Below, in pieces: positions 1-9,309 of a stretch of 64,000 nucleotides of DNA. A program made the translations under genes and the position numbers. The notes under the pieces are model-generated. The model did no database searches and had not been told where the DNA came from. It saw only the letters and a list, made by a program, of their open reading frames with translations. How positions within the stretch are numbered: position 1 is the stretch's first letter; the number at the start of each line of letters is the position of its first letter. Location: the NCBI RefSeq assembly GCF_004138125.1, contig NZ_RXHS01000014.1, positions 1 to 64,000 on the forward strand, read 5' to 3'. Source of the stretch: Seramator thermalis. Lineage in GTDB: Bacteria; Bacteroidota; Bacteroidia; Bacteroidales; Dysgonomonadaceae.

Positions 1-2
1 AA

Positions 3-95
3 CGATTTATTTGCGTGTCCGGCATAAAGCCGAACAGAAGATTAAATGATAAACTTGTTAAAGAACTCGTCGAGTTTGCAGCAATTGCTGCATGA
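3..95 (+). other. possible 3' end of an upstream gene
   Basis: One frame is open from the window edge and ends in TGA after about 30 codons (tail residues KELVEFAAIAA). Other frames stop at 27 and 49, so this may be the end of a gene starting outside the window. There is too little to identify a family, and a chance open frame is possible. Confidence 0.2.
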
Positions 96-385
96 TTCGT
101 ATATTAAATAATTAACGAACTATTGATAGACAAAATATTAATATCAACAATCAATATAATGTGAATTTGAATGAAGGGCTTATGCCAATTCTTATTATTT
201 CTGTTACAAAGTAAATCTGATATTAAACTCAAACAAAGAGAGATAATAAAATTACAATTTATGTGGTTCTGCTCATCTTTAGGAAAGAAAGATAAAAGAT
301 CAATATCGAGTCTCCTGATTTTAATCCATACGTTCAAAAGTGTATTTATGATTTATAGTAAATAAAAAAACTTGCTCATTTATAA
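96..385. other. AT-rich intergenic region before the PUL
   Basis: No convincing gene is seen. The stretch is very AT-rich and probably holds the promoter of the first sulfatase. A short inverted repeat (TTGATA/TATCAA, about 122-146) is the only structure noticed. Open frames on both strands here have no signal peptide, domain or neighbour logic and look like chance. Confidence 0.4.
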
Positions 386-1912
386 ATGAATTTACCGGTA
401 AAAAATATAAAACCTTTTACTGTAGCAACAATTGTTACCATAACTTTTTCTGCGGCCGGAGAACAATCGATTTTTGCTGCCAATCCCAAACAAGGGAAAG
501 AGCAATCCATGAATGTACTGTTTCTTATTTCGGATGACATGCGGGCTGAGATGAATGTATTGGGAAGCCCAATGGCACAAACACCAAATCTCGACAAACT
601 TGCCAAAGATGGCGTTTGCTTTGAACGGGCCTATTGTCAATACCCTCTTTCCTGTCCGTCACGATCTTCCATTCTTACCGGACGTCGGCCAACGACGAGT
701 GGATTATACACGAATAGGGAATGGTTTGGCGCGAGTTATCCCGATTGGATAAGTCTTCCCAACTATTTTCGCCTTCACGGATATGAAACCCTGCGTAGTG
801 GAAAAATATTTCACGAGGGAATAGACGATACGAAAGCATGGACGGAAGGTGGAGAACAGCGGATCTACAACAACCCCGTCAATGCCAATCCTCCCTCCGC
901 TTTAACGCCTGATGAATGGCGCGCCCATTTTCAGAGAAGGAAGCCTAATCCATCAGATGTCATTTCTAATCCTCGTTCAGATCGGTGGGAAGCTGTAGAA
1001 GGTGAAGCAGCACGGCAACTTGGCGATACTCGTGTAGCCGACAAAGCGATTGCATATATTCGACAGAGCAAAAAATCAGGGAAACCCTTTTTCATCACCT
1101 GCGGTTTTTCAAAACCACACTCACCTTTGATTGCGCCAAAAGAATTTTTTGATTTGTACGATGTAAACAACATACCGCTTCCTCCCGATTTTGCTTCGTT
1201 GCCTATGGTTCCCATAGGATTTCCTGCCGGCTCTATTCGGCCCACTAATGCCGATTTGTTTATCAATCGCATTGCATCACCTGAAGAAGCTCGGCAAATG
1301 ATTCGTGCTTATTTGGCTTGTATCAGTTATGTAGACTGGAATGTCGGGCGTGTGATTTCAGAATTGGAAAAACAGGGATTAAAAGAAAACACGATTATCG
1401 TGTTTTGGAGCGATCACGGTTATCAGCTTGGGGAAAAGGGGAAATGGTCAAAAGCCGGTTCGTTGTGGGAACAAGGTACAAATGTTCCTTTCATTATTTT
1501 CGATCCGAGGGCAAAAGGTAATGGGCAAGCTTCGCCTCGCATTGTGGAACTTTTGGATATTTATCCGACGCTTGTCGATTTGTCTGGGCTACCTCAGCCA
1601 GAAGGACTTGAGGGGACAAGCTTAAGACCTCTGTTGGACAATCCTCTATCTGCATGGGATAAACCGGCGTACACTGTATGGAATGAACACGGGAAAGGCA
1701 TCACAGGAGTTGTTGTTCGCACAGAACAATGGCGATATGCTGAATTTTTCGGAGCAGGTGCAGGTGCCTTTCTCACCGATCCTATTCATGATCCTGATGA
1801 ATTCGTCAATCTTGTTTATGATCCCGAATTCAGTGAAGTGGTAAAGCAATTGCATCAACTCGCTTCTGCGTATGTAGCGGGAAAAACCGAATTGCCACCC
1901 ATACAACAATAG
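386..1912 (+). CDS. serine-type sulfatase (iduronate-2-sulfatase-like, S1 family)
   Basis: A 508-residue exported sulfatase that would hydrolyse sulfate esters on glycans in the periplasm. A hydrophobic N-terminus (residues 9-31) looks like a signal peptide. The metal-binding start LISDD lies at 48-51, and the modification site is SCPSR (89-93) followed by SSILTGRR. The catalytic position is therefore serine, needing conversion to formylglycine by an anaerobic sulfatase-maturing enzyme; no such enzyme is in this window. A second metal region reads FWSDHGYQLGEKGKWSK. It precedes a PL11 lyase by about 40 bp, so it is probably co-transcribed with it and acts on the same pectic or pectin-like glycan. 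Family is secure; the exact substrate is not. Confidence 0.9.
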   Translation: MNLPVKNIKPFTVATIVTITFSAAGEQSIFAANPKQGKEQSMNVLFLISDDMRAEMNVLGSPMAQTPNLDKLAKDGVCFERAYCQYPLSCPSRSSILTGRRPTTSGLYTNREWFGASYPDWISLPNYFRLHGYETLRSGKIFHEGIDDTKAWTEGGEQRIYNNPVNANPPSALTPDEWRAHFQRRKPNPSDVISNPRSDRWEAVEGEAARQLGDTRVADKAIAYIRQSKKSGKPFFITCGFSKPHSPLIAPKEFFDLYDVNNIPLPPDFASLPMVPIGFPAGSIRPTNADLFINRIASPEEARQMIRAYLACISYVDWNVGRVISELEKQGLKENTIIVFWSDHGYQLGEKGKWSKAGSLWEQGTNVPFIIFDPRAKGNGQASPRIVELLDIYPTLVDLSGLPQPEGLEGTSLRPLLDNPLSAWDKPAYTVWNEHGKGITGVVVRTEQWRYAEFFGAGAGAFLTDPIHDPDEFVNLVYDPEFSEVVKQLHQLASAYVAGKTELPPIQQ

Positions 1913-1951
1913 AAAACGCAATAATGAAGAACCTTTATAAATCTCCTCCAA

Positions 1952-3802
1952 ATGAAAAAAATTTTTATTCTTTTTTTACTTCCGGCATTTATCTCTATAT
2001 ATGCCCAGGATGCACGCGAATTGTTATACAATTTTGAAATATCGAAACCCGATCATGCTGATAAACCGAAAATTCAAGGTTTTGCAAAAGAACGCATCCA
2101 AGAAAAACTTAACAGGGGTGTGATAGCTATTGCCGACGAAAGCAACAAAAACGTATATATGAGTTGGCGTTTGTTACAAACGGATCCTGCAGATATTGCT
2201 TTTGATGTGTACCGTAGCTCAGGGAATCGCTCTGTAAAACTGAATAGCAAACCCATCTCGACAACCACAGATTTTCTCTACCGAAATGCTACTGTAAAAG
2301 GAGACGAGTCCTATTGGGTTGTTCCCATCCTGAAAGGGAAGAAAGGTGAAGCTTCCGAATGTGTAACCGCCATCAGTCGACCCTCACCCGGGAAACCTCC
2401 TTATGTTTCTATTCCTCTGCAAGAAGGCGTTGTACCCGGTCGGAGGAGGTTGGGTATAGGTGACTTGAATGGTGATGGTCAATTCGACTTTGTTCTGATT
2501 CAACCTAATGTAAGTAAGGATCCCGGTTTTAAGCCGGATTCATCGCAGGTTACCTACAAAATAGAAGCCTATTTGCATGATGGCACCTTCCTTTGGCGTA
2601 ATGATCTTGGGGATGGCATCGAACCCGGCGTGTGGTATTCGCCATTTATCGTTTACGACCTCGACGGCGACGGCAAAGCCGAAGTAGCCGTAAAGACAGC
2701 ACCACGCGGCATAAGAGACGCAGATGGTGCTGTTTACAAAGGAGAAGAGTGGATATCGATATGGGATGGCATGACCGGCAAAGAAATCACCAAAGCTGAT
2801 TGGCCCGAAAGATCTCCAAGATTGGGTGATTATAATCGTCAAAACCGCAATCAGCTCGGAGTGGCCTATCTCGACGGCAAAACACCTTGTCTGATTGTGG
2901 CAAGGGGTACCTACAAAGCCATGTTTGTGGATGCATATCAATTCAAAGAGGGTAAATTAACCAAATTATGGCATTGGGATGGTGATGAAGAAAATCCGGT
3001 GGTAAGGAGTCAGGGTGCTCATACCATGCTGGTTGCCGATGTCGATGAAGACGGTAGAGACGAAATCATTCTTGGCTCGGCTGTCTTGGATGATAACGGT
3101 ACCCTTCTATGGTCGGCAGGACTTGGCCATCCCGACAAGGTTTTTGTTACGGATATTGACCCGTCGCTTCCGGGCATGGAAATTTTTCTTGCCGTTGAAG
3201 CTTTGCACGACAAAGACGGATTAGGTATTTGCCTGCGCGATGCCAAAACAGGTACACTCATTTGGAAAATCGGTCGTCCTACCGTTCATGTGGGGTCAGG
3301 AATGGTGGCAGATGTCGATCCTGCGCTACATGGATTGGAATTTTTTGCTGCAGAAGATCCAAAAGGACATCGGGCGATGGGCATTACAGGCAACAACAAC
3401 CGCTATCTGTTTGATGCCAAAGGAAATTTGTATGGCACCGGAGAAGATGTTCCTCCAACCGGCGATTGGGTATGGTGGGATGCCGACAAATTACGCGAAT
3501 ATATTCGTCCAGAGGGACAAGGTAAGGGTTTTTCTGTGACCACCTATCACTATAAAGGTGAAGACGAAATTGTTCAAAAGGGTTTTGAAGGCAATGTGGT
3601 CTTGGTTGCTGATCTCTATGGTGACTGGAGAGAAGAGATTGTTACCGCTCTTCCGGGAGAATTACGAATTTACAGTACGACTATTCCGGCAAAAGACCGG
3701 AGAGTTACTTTATTACAAGACAATACCTATCGTCAAACTATAACTACCCATACAATGGGATACCAACAACCGGCCGTGCCTTCCTATTATCTTGGGGAGT
3801 AA
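1952..3802 (+). CDS. rhamnogalacturonan lyase, PL11 family
   Basis: A 616-residue lyase that cleaves the rhamnogalacturonan I backbone by beta-elimination at GalA, leaving an unsaturated uronate end. The signal peptide is short (MKKIFILFLLPAFISIYA). After it comes the typical PL11 N-terminal strand region (LNRGVIAIADES, MSWRLLQTD) and then the beta-propeller with repeated calcium-binding loops: DLNGDGQFD, DLDGDGKAE and DVDEDGRDE. The length is normal for the family. It follows the sulfatase and precedes susC, so it may be the enzyme that makes oligosaccharides for import. The unsaturated products are substrates for the GH105 enzymes downstream. Confidence 0.93.
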   Translation: MKKIFILFLLPAFISIYAQDARELLYNFEISKPDHADKPKIQGFAKERIQEKLNRGVIAIADESNKNVYMSWRLLQTDPADIAFDVYRSSGNRSVKLNSKPISTTTDFLYRNATVKGDESYWVVPILKGKKGEASECVTAISRPSPGKPPYVSIPLQEGVVPGRRRLGIGDLNGDGQFDFVLIQPNVSKDPGFKPDSSQVTYKIEAYLHDGTFLWRNDLGDGIEPGVWYSPFIVYDLDGDGKAEVAVKTAPRGIRDADGAVYKGEEWISIWDGMTGKEITKADWPERSPRLGDYNRQNRNQLGVAYLDGKTPCLIVARGTYKAMFVDAYQFKEGKLTKLWHWDGDEENPVVRSQGAHTMLVADVDEDGRDEIILGSAVLDDNGTLLWSAGLGHPDKVFVTDIDPSLPGMEIFLAVEALHDKDGLGICLRDAKTGTLIWKIGRPTVHVGSGMVADVDPALHGLEFFAAEDPKGHRAMGITGNNNRYLFDAKGNLYGTGEDVPPTGDWVWWDADKLREYIRPEGQGKGFSVTTYHYKGEDEIVQKGFEGNVVLVADLYGDWREEIVTALPGELRIYSTTIPAKDRRVTLLQDNTYRQTITTHTMGYQQPAVPSYYLGE

Positions 3803-3944
3803 AAAAATTAAAGCCAAAGAAAATTAGCTCTGTAACTTATTTTGCATCTAAATTCTTGAAAAAATCAAATTGAATATTTTTACTTTATGTTGAACTAAAA
3901 AAAGATAGCTAAAATTAAAATTAATTTTTTAAAATGTCGAAAAA

Positions 3945-6900
3945 ATGAAAAACAGTAGAAAAACAGGAAGACATCCAAGCTCGATAAAGGCTTTTATGTC
4001 GAAAAAAATGATCATTTGTTTTTTGGCAATGATTCCGCTATTTGTTTTTTCTCAAACGAAAACAATTATGGGAAATATTGTCGATTCAAATGGGCAGCCA
4101 ATTATCGGGGCAACAGTGATGGTGAAAGGGACATCTTCGGGGACTGTTTCCGATATGGACGGGAACTTTACATTAAGCGATGTGCCAGAAGATGCCGTTT
4201 TGCAAATCTCTTATATCGGTTATGCTACCCAGGAAATTCCGGTGGCAGGAAAAACGTCATTTGGAGTTGTTTTACAGGAAGAAGCACAAGCATTAGAAGA
4301 ATTGGTGGTTGTAGGTTATGGGGTTCAGAAAAAAAGTGACGTTACGGGAGCAATGGTTCGTGTCGGAGAAAAAGAAATTAAGGCTATGCCTGTTCAAAAT
4401 GCCCTTCAGGCGATGCAGGGCAAAACAGCCGGCGTGGATATTACTTCTAATGAACGACCAGGGGAAATAGGTTCGATAAGAATACGAGGCGAAAGATCAT
4501 TAAATGCATCAAATAGTCCGTTGTACGTTGTTGATGGAGTGCCATTGCAAGGTACCGGCATTGAAAGTTTGAATCCGAATGATATTGAAGCGATTGATGT
4601 ATTAAAAGATGCTTCGGCAACAGCGATATATGGTTCCAGGGCAGCCAATGGTGTTGTTCTTGTTACTACTAAAAGAGGTAAAACCGGTAAGTTTTCATTA
4701 AATTACGATGGTACCCTTTCTATTGAAAATTTACATGATAGAATGGATATGATGAATTCGGAGCAATGGATTGATTATAGTAGAAGAGCAAAAATAAAAT
4801 CGGGTACTTATAATGGATCTTCAACCATTTCATATGAAAATGATAAAGTCGTTTATGGTACAGATCCATATGCATGGGCGCAATTTGAAAAAGGATGGGT
4901 GAATGGAATATGGGATGGCAGTTTGGTCCCAACTTACGATTGGACATCTCACGGTAAACAAACAGCATTAACGAATCAACATACCTTGAGCGCTAGTGGA
5001 GGAACAGATAAAATTCAAGCCTACCTCTCTTTTGGTTATCTCAATCAAGAAGGTACACAGCCGGGTGAAGCTTATCAACGTTATAATGCAAATGCCAGTA
5101 TTGATGTGAAACCTACTGATTGGATTAAGTTAGGTGGAAATATGAATGTCAGTTGGGGCGATCAGGATTATGGCTATAATTTTCGAAAAAGCGCTACCGG
5201 CGCGAGTGATATTTACTCGGCATTGAAAGGAATGTTGCCGTGGACAGTTCCATATACACCCGATGGAGAATATATTAGGAATCCGGGAGCTGATGTTAAT
5301 ATTATCAACCCAATTCGCGAAGCGACATTAACCGTTAATCAACGCCAAAATTTGAGAGCTATAGGAAGTTTTTATTCAGAATTTTATTTTGGAAATATAT
5401 TTAAGCCTTTGGATGGACTGAGATATAGAATTCAATTTGGGCCTGATTTTCGCTTTGGACGAACAGGTATCGCCGATCCAGCTGAATCTATCAATGGGGA
5501 TGGGAATAATGTAGCTCAATATTCAACTGATATTAAAAGATCATGGACGCTTGATAATTTGCTTTATTATGATAAAACTTTTGGGAAACATTCTTTGGGA
5601 TTAACATTGTTGCAAAGTGCTTCCGATTTCCATAACGAAGGTTCAAATATGAAAGCATTTGTGAGTACTGCCAAAGAGCTTTGGTATAATATTTCTTCTA
5701 AGGGTGATATCCAAAGTTATGATACTTATCTTACCGACAATCAGATGTTGTCATATATGATCCGTATGAACTATAGTTTTTCGGATAAGTATTTATTAAC
5801 TGCGTCAGGAAGATGGGATGGAGCATCGCAATTAGCAGAAGGGCATAAATGGGATTTTTTCCCTTCGGTGGCGTTAGGTTGGCGAATGGAACAAGAAGAT
5901 TTTTTAAAAGATATGGATTGGATAAGCCAGATGAAGTTAAGATTGGGTGTTGGTACAACAGGAAACTCTGCAATTTCTGCTTATGCAACTAAGGGAGCCG
6001 TAACTCCTGTGTTTTATCATTTTGGAAGTGAAATATCGACTGGAATAATTGCTTCTGATCCTTCAGCAAAAGACCCTGTAGTAATGGCTAACCCGGATTT
6101 AGGTTGGGAAAAGACAACTCAATATAATTTGGGACTCGATTTTTCATTTATAAAGGGGAGGATTAATGGAACTGTTGATTTGTATAAATCTAATACTTCA
6201 GATCTTTTGATGGCAAAGAGCATTCCTTCATTAACCGGATATACACGAACATGGGCAAATATCGGAAAAACAAAAAATAGAGGTATTGATGTTACTTTAA
6301 ATACAGTTAATATTCAATCCAGAAATTTCTCATGGACAAGCACATTAACTTATTCTGCAGATAGAAGTGAGATCGTAGAGCTTGCGGATGGTAAAACTGA
6401 AGATTTAAGTAATTTATGGTTTATAGGACAACCTATTGGTGTTTATTATGATTATGTATATGATGGTATTTGGAAAACGAGTGAAAAAGATCAGGCTGCT
6501 AAATATGGGCGTGAACCCGGAATGATAAAAGTGAAAGATATAAGTGGCCCTGATGGTGTTCCAGATGGCGTGATTGATGCAAATTATGATAGACAAATAG
6601 TCGGCAAACGACGTCCTGATTGGTCTGGAGGATTTATGAATACACTTAATTATAAGAATTGGGAATTATCTTTCTTCTTATATGGCCGGTTTGGATTTAC
6701 GGTTGAAACCGGAGCAGAAACTTTATCTGGACGTTTTGCAATGCGAAATCTTGATTATTGGATCGAAGGTGTCAATGAAGATGCGGAATATTATGCACCT
6801 GGTGTTGGAGGTGAAAGTGGTGATACCTATAAAAGTTCTATGAATTATCATGATGGATCGTTTATTAAATTAAGAAATGTTTCATTAGGATATAACTTGA

Positions 6901-7061
6901 ATTCTAAACAAGTTAAATCTATCGGACTTAACAGTTTAAAACTCTATGTTCAGTGTATGAATCCAGGGTTGTTGTATTCTAAAATCGATTATATAGATCC
7001 GGATTTAGGAGGATCAACTTATAATAGTAGTTTTGTTTTTGGAGTTAATATCGGATTTTAA
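3945..7061 (+). CDS. SusC-like TonB-dependent outer-membrane transporter
   Basis: A 1038-residue SusC/RagA-family receptor. After a signal peptide (a second possible start is the MSKKMIICF methionine 17 codons in) comes a carboxypeptidase-regulatory-like domain (about 45-125, GNIVDSNGQPIIGATV). The TonB box-like LEELVVVGYG leads into the plug domain (IRIRGERSLNASNSPLYVVDG), followed by a long beta-barrel ending in aromatic F, as expected for outer-membrane insertion. It pairs with the adjacent susD gene, 15 bp away, and would import rhamnogalacturonan oligosaccharides. The 140-bp AT-rich gap upstream probably holds the promoter. Confidence 0.96.
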   Translation: MKNSRKTGRHPSSIKAFMSKKMIICFLAMIPLFVFSQTKTIMGNIVDSNGQPIIGATVMVKGTSSGTVSDMDGNFTLSDVPEDAVLQISYIGYATQEIPVAGKTSFGVVLQEEAQALEELVVVGYGVQKKSDVTGAMVRVGEKEIKAMPVQNALQAMQGKTAGVDITSNERPGEIGSIRIRGERSLNASNSPLYVVDGVPLQGTGIESLNPNDIEAIDVLKDASATAIYGSRAANGVVLVTTKRGKTGKFSLNYDGTLSIENLHDRMDMMNSEQWIDYSRRAKIKSGTYNGSSTISYENDKVVYGTDPYAWAQFEKGWVNGIWDGSLVPTYDWTSHGKQTALTNQHTLSASGGTDKIQAYLSFGYLNQEGTQPGEAYQRYNANASIDVKPTDWIKLGGNMNVSWGDQDYGYNFRKSATGASDIYSALKGMLPWTVPYTPDGEYIRNPGADVNIINPIREATLTVNQRQNLRAIGSFYSEFYFGNIFKPLDGLRYRIQFGPDFRFGRTGIADPAESINGDGNNVAQYSTDIKRSWTLDNLLYYDKTFGKHSLGLTLLQSASDFHNEGSNMKAFVSTAKELWYNISSKGDIQSYDTYLTDNQMLSYMIRMNYSFSDKYLLTASGRWDGASQLAEGHKWDFFPSVALGWRMEQEDFLKDMDWISQMKLRLGVGTTGNSAISAYATKGAVTPVFYHFGSEISTGIIASDPSAKDPVVMANPDLGWEKTTQYNLGLDFSFIKGRINGTVDLYKSNTSDLLMAKSIPSLTGYTRTWANIGKTKNRGIDVTLNTVNIQSRNFSWTSTLTYSADRSEIVELADGKTEDLSNLWFIGQPIGVYYDYVYDGIWKTSEKDQAAKYGREPGMIKVKDISGPDGVPDGVIDANYDRQIVGKRRPDWSGGFMNTLNYKNWELSFFLYGRFGFTVETGAETLSGRFAMRNLDYWIEGVNEDAEYYAPGVGGESGDTYKSSMNYHDGSFIKLRNVSLGYNLNSKQVKSIGLNSLKLYVQCMNPGLLYSKIDYIDPDLGGSTYNSSFVFGVNIGF

Positions 7062-7076
7062 AACTGTAAAATAATT

Positions 7077-9098
7077 ATGAAAAATAAATATCAAATACGT
7101 AATATTACATTTTTAGCCCTTATAATTTTTTCGATCCAATCCTGTAAAGATTTTTTAAATGAGGATTTGATAACTACTCAAAGCACACAGTCTTTTGAGA
7201 CAAAAGAGGGCCTCGATCAATTATCTATCGGCATATACCAAAATTTGGAATTCCATTTTAATTATGAATGGGCATATACCATTTGGGAATACGGTACAGA
7301 TGAAATGGCGGTAGGAAATGACGGTACATTTGAATATTACAACAGCTATACCTCTGCCTTTAATTCGGCAAGTTCAAATGGAATGACTAACTTATGGGAT
7401 AATATGTATTCCGGAATTTCCTCTGCTAATACATTAATAAAGAATGTTCCTCTTTATTATGACAAAACAAGCAGCACGTATAATACCCGTTTGGGAGAAG
7501 GTTATTTTATGCGTGGATTTAATTACTTTCGTCTTGTTCAGCAATTCGGAGGAGTTCCTTTAATCCTGGAACCTGTAGAAGGTGCAAAAACCGATTTTGA
7601 AAGAAATTCTTCAGAGGAAGTATATGAACAAATAATTAATGATTTGACGAATGCTTATAATTTATTACCGAGTCAGGTTACTCAAATTGGCCGCCTCTCA
7701 AAATGGGCTGCAGCTCATTTCTTGGCTAAAGCATATTTATTTAGGGCGAGTGAAATCAACGATTCGTGGAATGGGCAGTATAAAGAATCGGATTTAAATA
7801 ATGTAATCAAATATAGTAAAGAAGTTATTGATGCACATCCACTTTGTTCTGATTTCGTTCAGCTTTGGAACTTTACAAAACCAAATGGCCCTAACGAATC
7901 GGTGTCAGAGGTTATTTTGGCTTCTCAATTTTCGGATGATACCAATTCACAAGGTCGATATGGCAATCAGGTACATCTTTATTATCCTTCCATTTATCAA
8001 AATCTACCTGGCTTGAAACGAGATATTTCAGGTGACCGCGAATTTTCGAGAATGAGAACAACAAATTACTCTTTGGATGTATTTGATAGGGTTAATGATT
8101 CGCGTTTTTGGAAAAGTTTCATAACTACTTATCGTTGCAATAACCCTTCTGGGGCGCCTACCTGGGGGAATTACGCTCCTACGGGAAAACTCCCGACAGA
8201 CAAAAAATTTGTTGGAGGAGATATAGCTGTTAAATACATTGTGAATGATGCGGGAGATGCAAGATACACAGCAACGAATATCAACTATATGGCACCCACA
8301 ATGTTTGTAAGATATTTTGCCAACGAGCCACAATCCTATTTGAATGCTCATGGCAATTATGGTTCTTATTCTACGAAAAGTAGATATGTGGCGCTTAGCA
8401 AATTTAGGGATGGGTCACGAACAAGTGTTGCCTCTCAATTTGGACAGCGTGATGGGATTTTGGCTCGTTCTGCAGAGGATTATCTGATGATTGCAGAGGC
8501 CTATATTAGGCTTGATAAAAGCGATTTGGCATTGCCATTTATTAATGAATTAAGAAAAAGAGCCGGTTTTGATGCAGGAGAGGATAGGAGTAAAAATGTT
8601 GATGGTGGTCAAGCTTATTTGAATAATCCGAACATTACCGTGAAAGGAGATGGCGGAAGTGGATTAAATAATGGATTCGCGGTCTATTCTGATAAAAATA
8701 CTTATTATGAGTCAAATAATTTAGCAAATGTAATCTCTACAAGCACAAAAGATGCAATGCAATTTGCAACTGTAAGCGATATATTAAATTCAAAGAAAGA
8801 ATTCTATGATGTGCTTGGCGCAACAACGGATAAAGAGAAACTGTTGATTTTCATTATGAATGAAAGATCAAGAGAATTGATGGGTGAATTGATACGTTGG
8901 CCTGATTTGGCAAGAACGAAACAATTGGAGAAACGTTTTAAGGCATTTAATGATGGTTCACTTATTACAGGCTCAAGTTTTAATGCTGAAAAGCATTATC
9001 TAAGGCCACTTCCTCAATCATTTTTGGATGCAATTACTAAAAATGGTGTCGCCTTAACTTCAGATGAAAAGCAAGCGATGCAAAATCCTGGTTGGTAA
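7077..9098 (+). CDS. SusD/RagB-family nutrient-binding lipoprotein
   Basis: A 673-residue lipoprotein with lipobox SIQSC near residue 23, followed by the typical N-terminal segment KDFLNEDLITTQ. TPR-like helices (GYFMRGFNYFRLVQQFGG; WAAAHFLAKAYLFRA) and the C-terminal MNERSRELMGELIRWPDLART motif identify the SusD family. It would cap the SusC barrel on the cell surface and bind the oligosaccharide. It lies immediately after susC in one transcript. A typical SGBP gene does not follow; instead there is a 210-bp gap with an inverted repeat. Confidence 0.96.
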   Translation: MKNKYQIRNITFLALIIFSIQSCKDFLNEDLITTQSTQSFETKEGLDQLSIGIYQNLEFHFNYEWAYTIWEYGTDEMAVGNDGTFEYYNSYTSAFNSASSNGMTNLWDNMYSGISSANTLIKNVPLYYDKTSSTYNTRLGEGYFMRGFNYFRLVQQFGGVPLILEPVEGAKTDFERNSSEEVYEQIINDLTNAYNLLPSQVTQIGRLSKWAAAHFLAKAYLFRASEINDSWNGQYKESDLNNVIKYSKEVIDAHPLCSDFVQLWNFTKPNGPNESVSEVILASQFSDDTNSQGRYGNQVHLYYPSIYQNLPGLKRDISGDREFSRMRTTNYSLDVFDRVNDSRFWKSFITTYRCNNPSGAPTWGNYAPTGKLPTDKKFVGGDIAVKYIVNDAGDARYTATNINYMAPTMFVRYFANEPQSYLNAHGNYGSYSTKSRYVALSKFRDGSRTSVASQFGQRDGILARSAEDYLMIAEAYIRLDKSDLALPFINELRKRAGFDAGEDRSKNVDGGQAYLNNPNITVKGDGGSGLNNGFAVYSDKNTYYESNNLANVISTSTKDAMQFATVSDILNSKKEFYDVLGATTDKEKLLIFIMNERSRELMGELIRWPDLARTKQLEKRFKAFNDGSLITGSSFNAEKHYLRPLPQSFLDAITKNGVALTSDEKQAMQNPGW

Positions 9099-9138
9099 AA
9101 TTTGAATTTTATTTATATCTTGATTTTGTCAAATTATG

Positions 9139-9235
9139 TATCCGATGAGTTAATCGAACTTTTTAGGGTTTTCTTGATGTGGATATTTTCTGCAATGTAA
9201 CAATGTGAAAAGGATCGAGAATAACTCATCGGATA
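9139..9235. repeat. 14-bp inverted repeat between susD and the enzyme genes
   Basis: TATCCGATGAGTTA at 9139-9152 is repeated in exact inverse at 9222-9235, about 70 bp apart, in the only long gap inside the main operon. In RNA it could form a hairpin that protects the susCD message or reduces read-through to the enzymes. A mobile-element remnant is an alternative. The repeat is seen; the role is inferred. Confidence 0.55.
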
Positions 9236-9309
9236 TTTTCTGAAGATTATTATACTTGAAATACTTTATGTGTAGATATTTGTGATAAGATATATTCATT
9301 ATTAGATAA

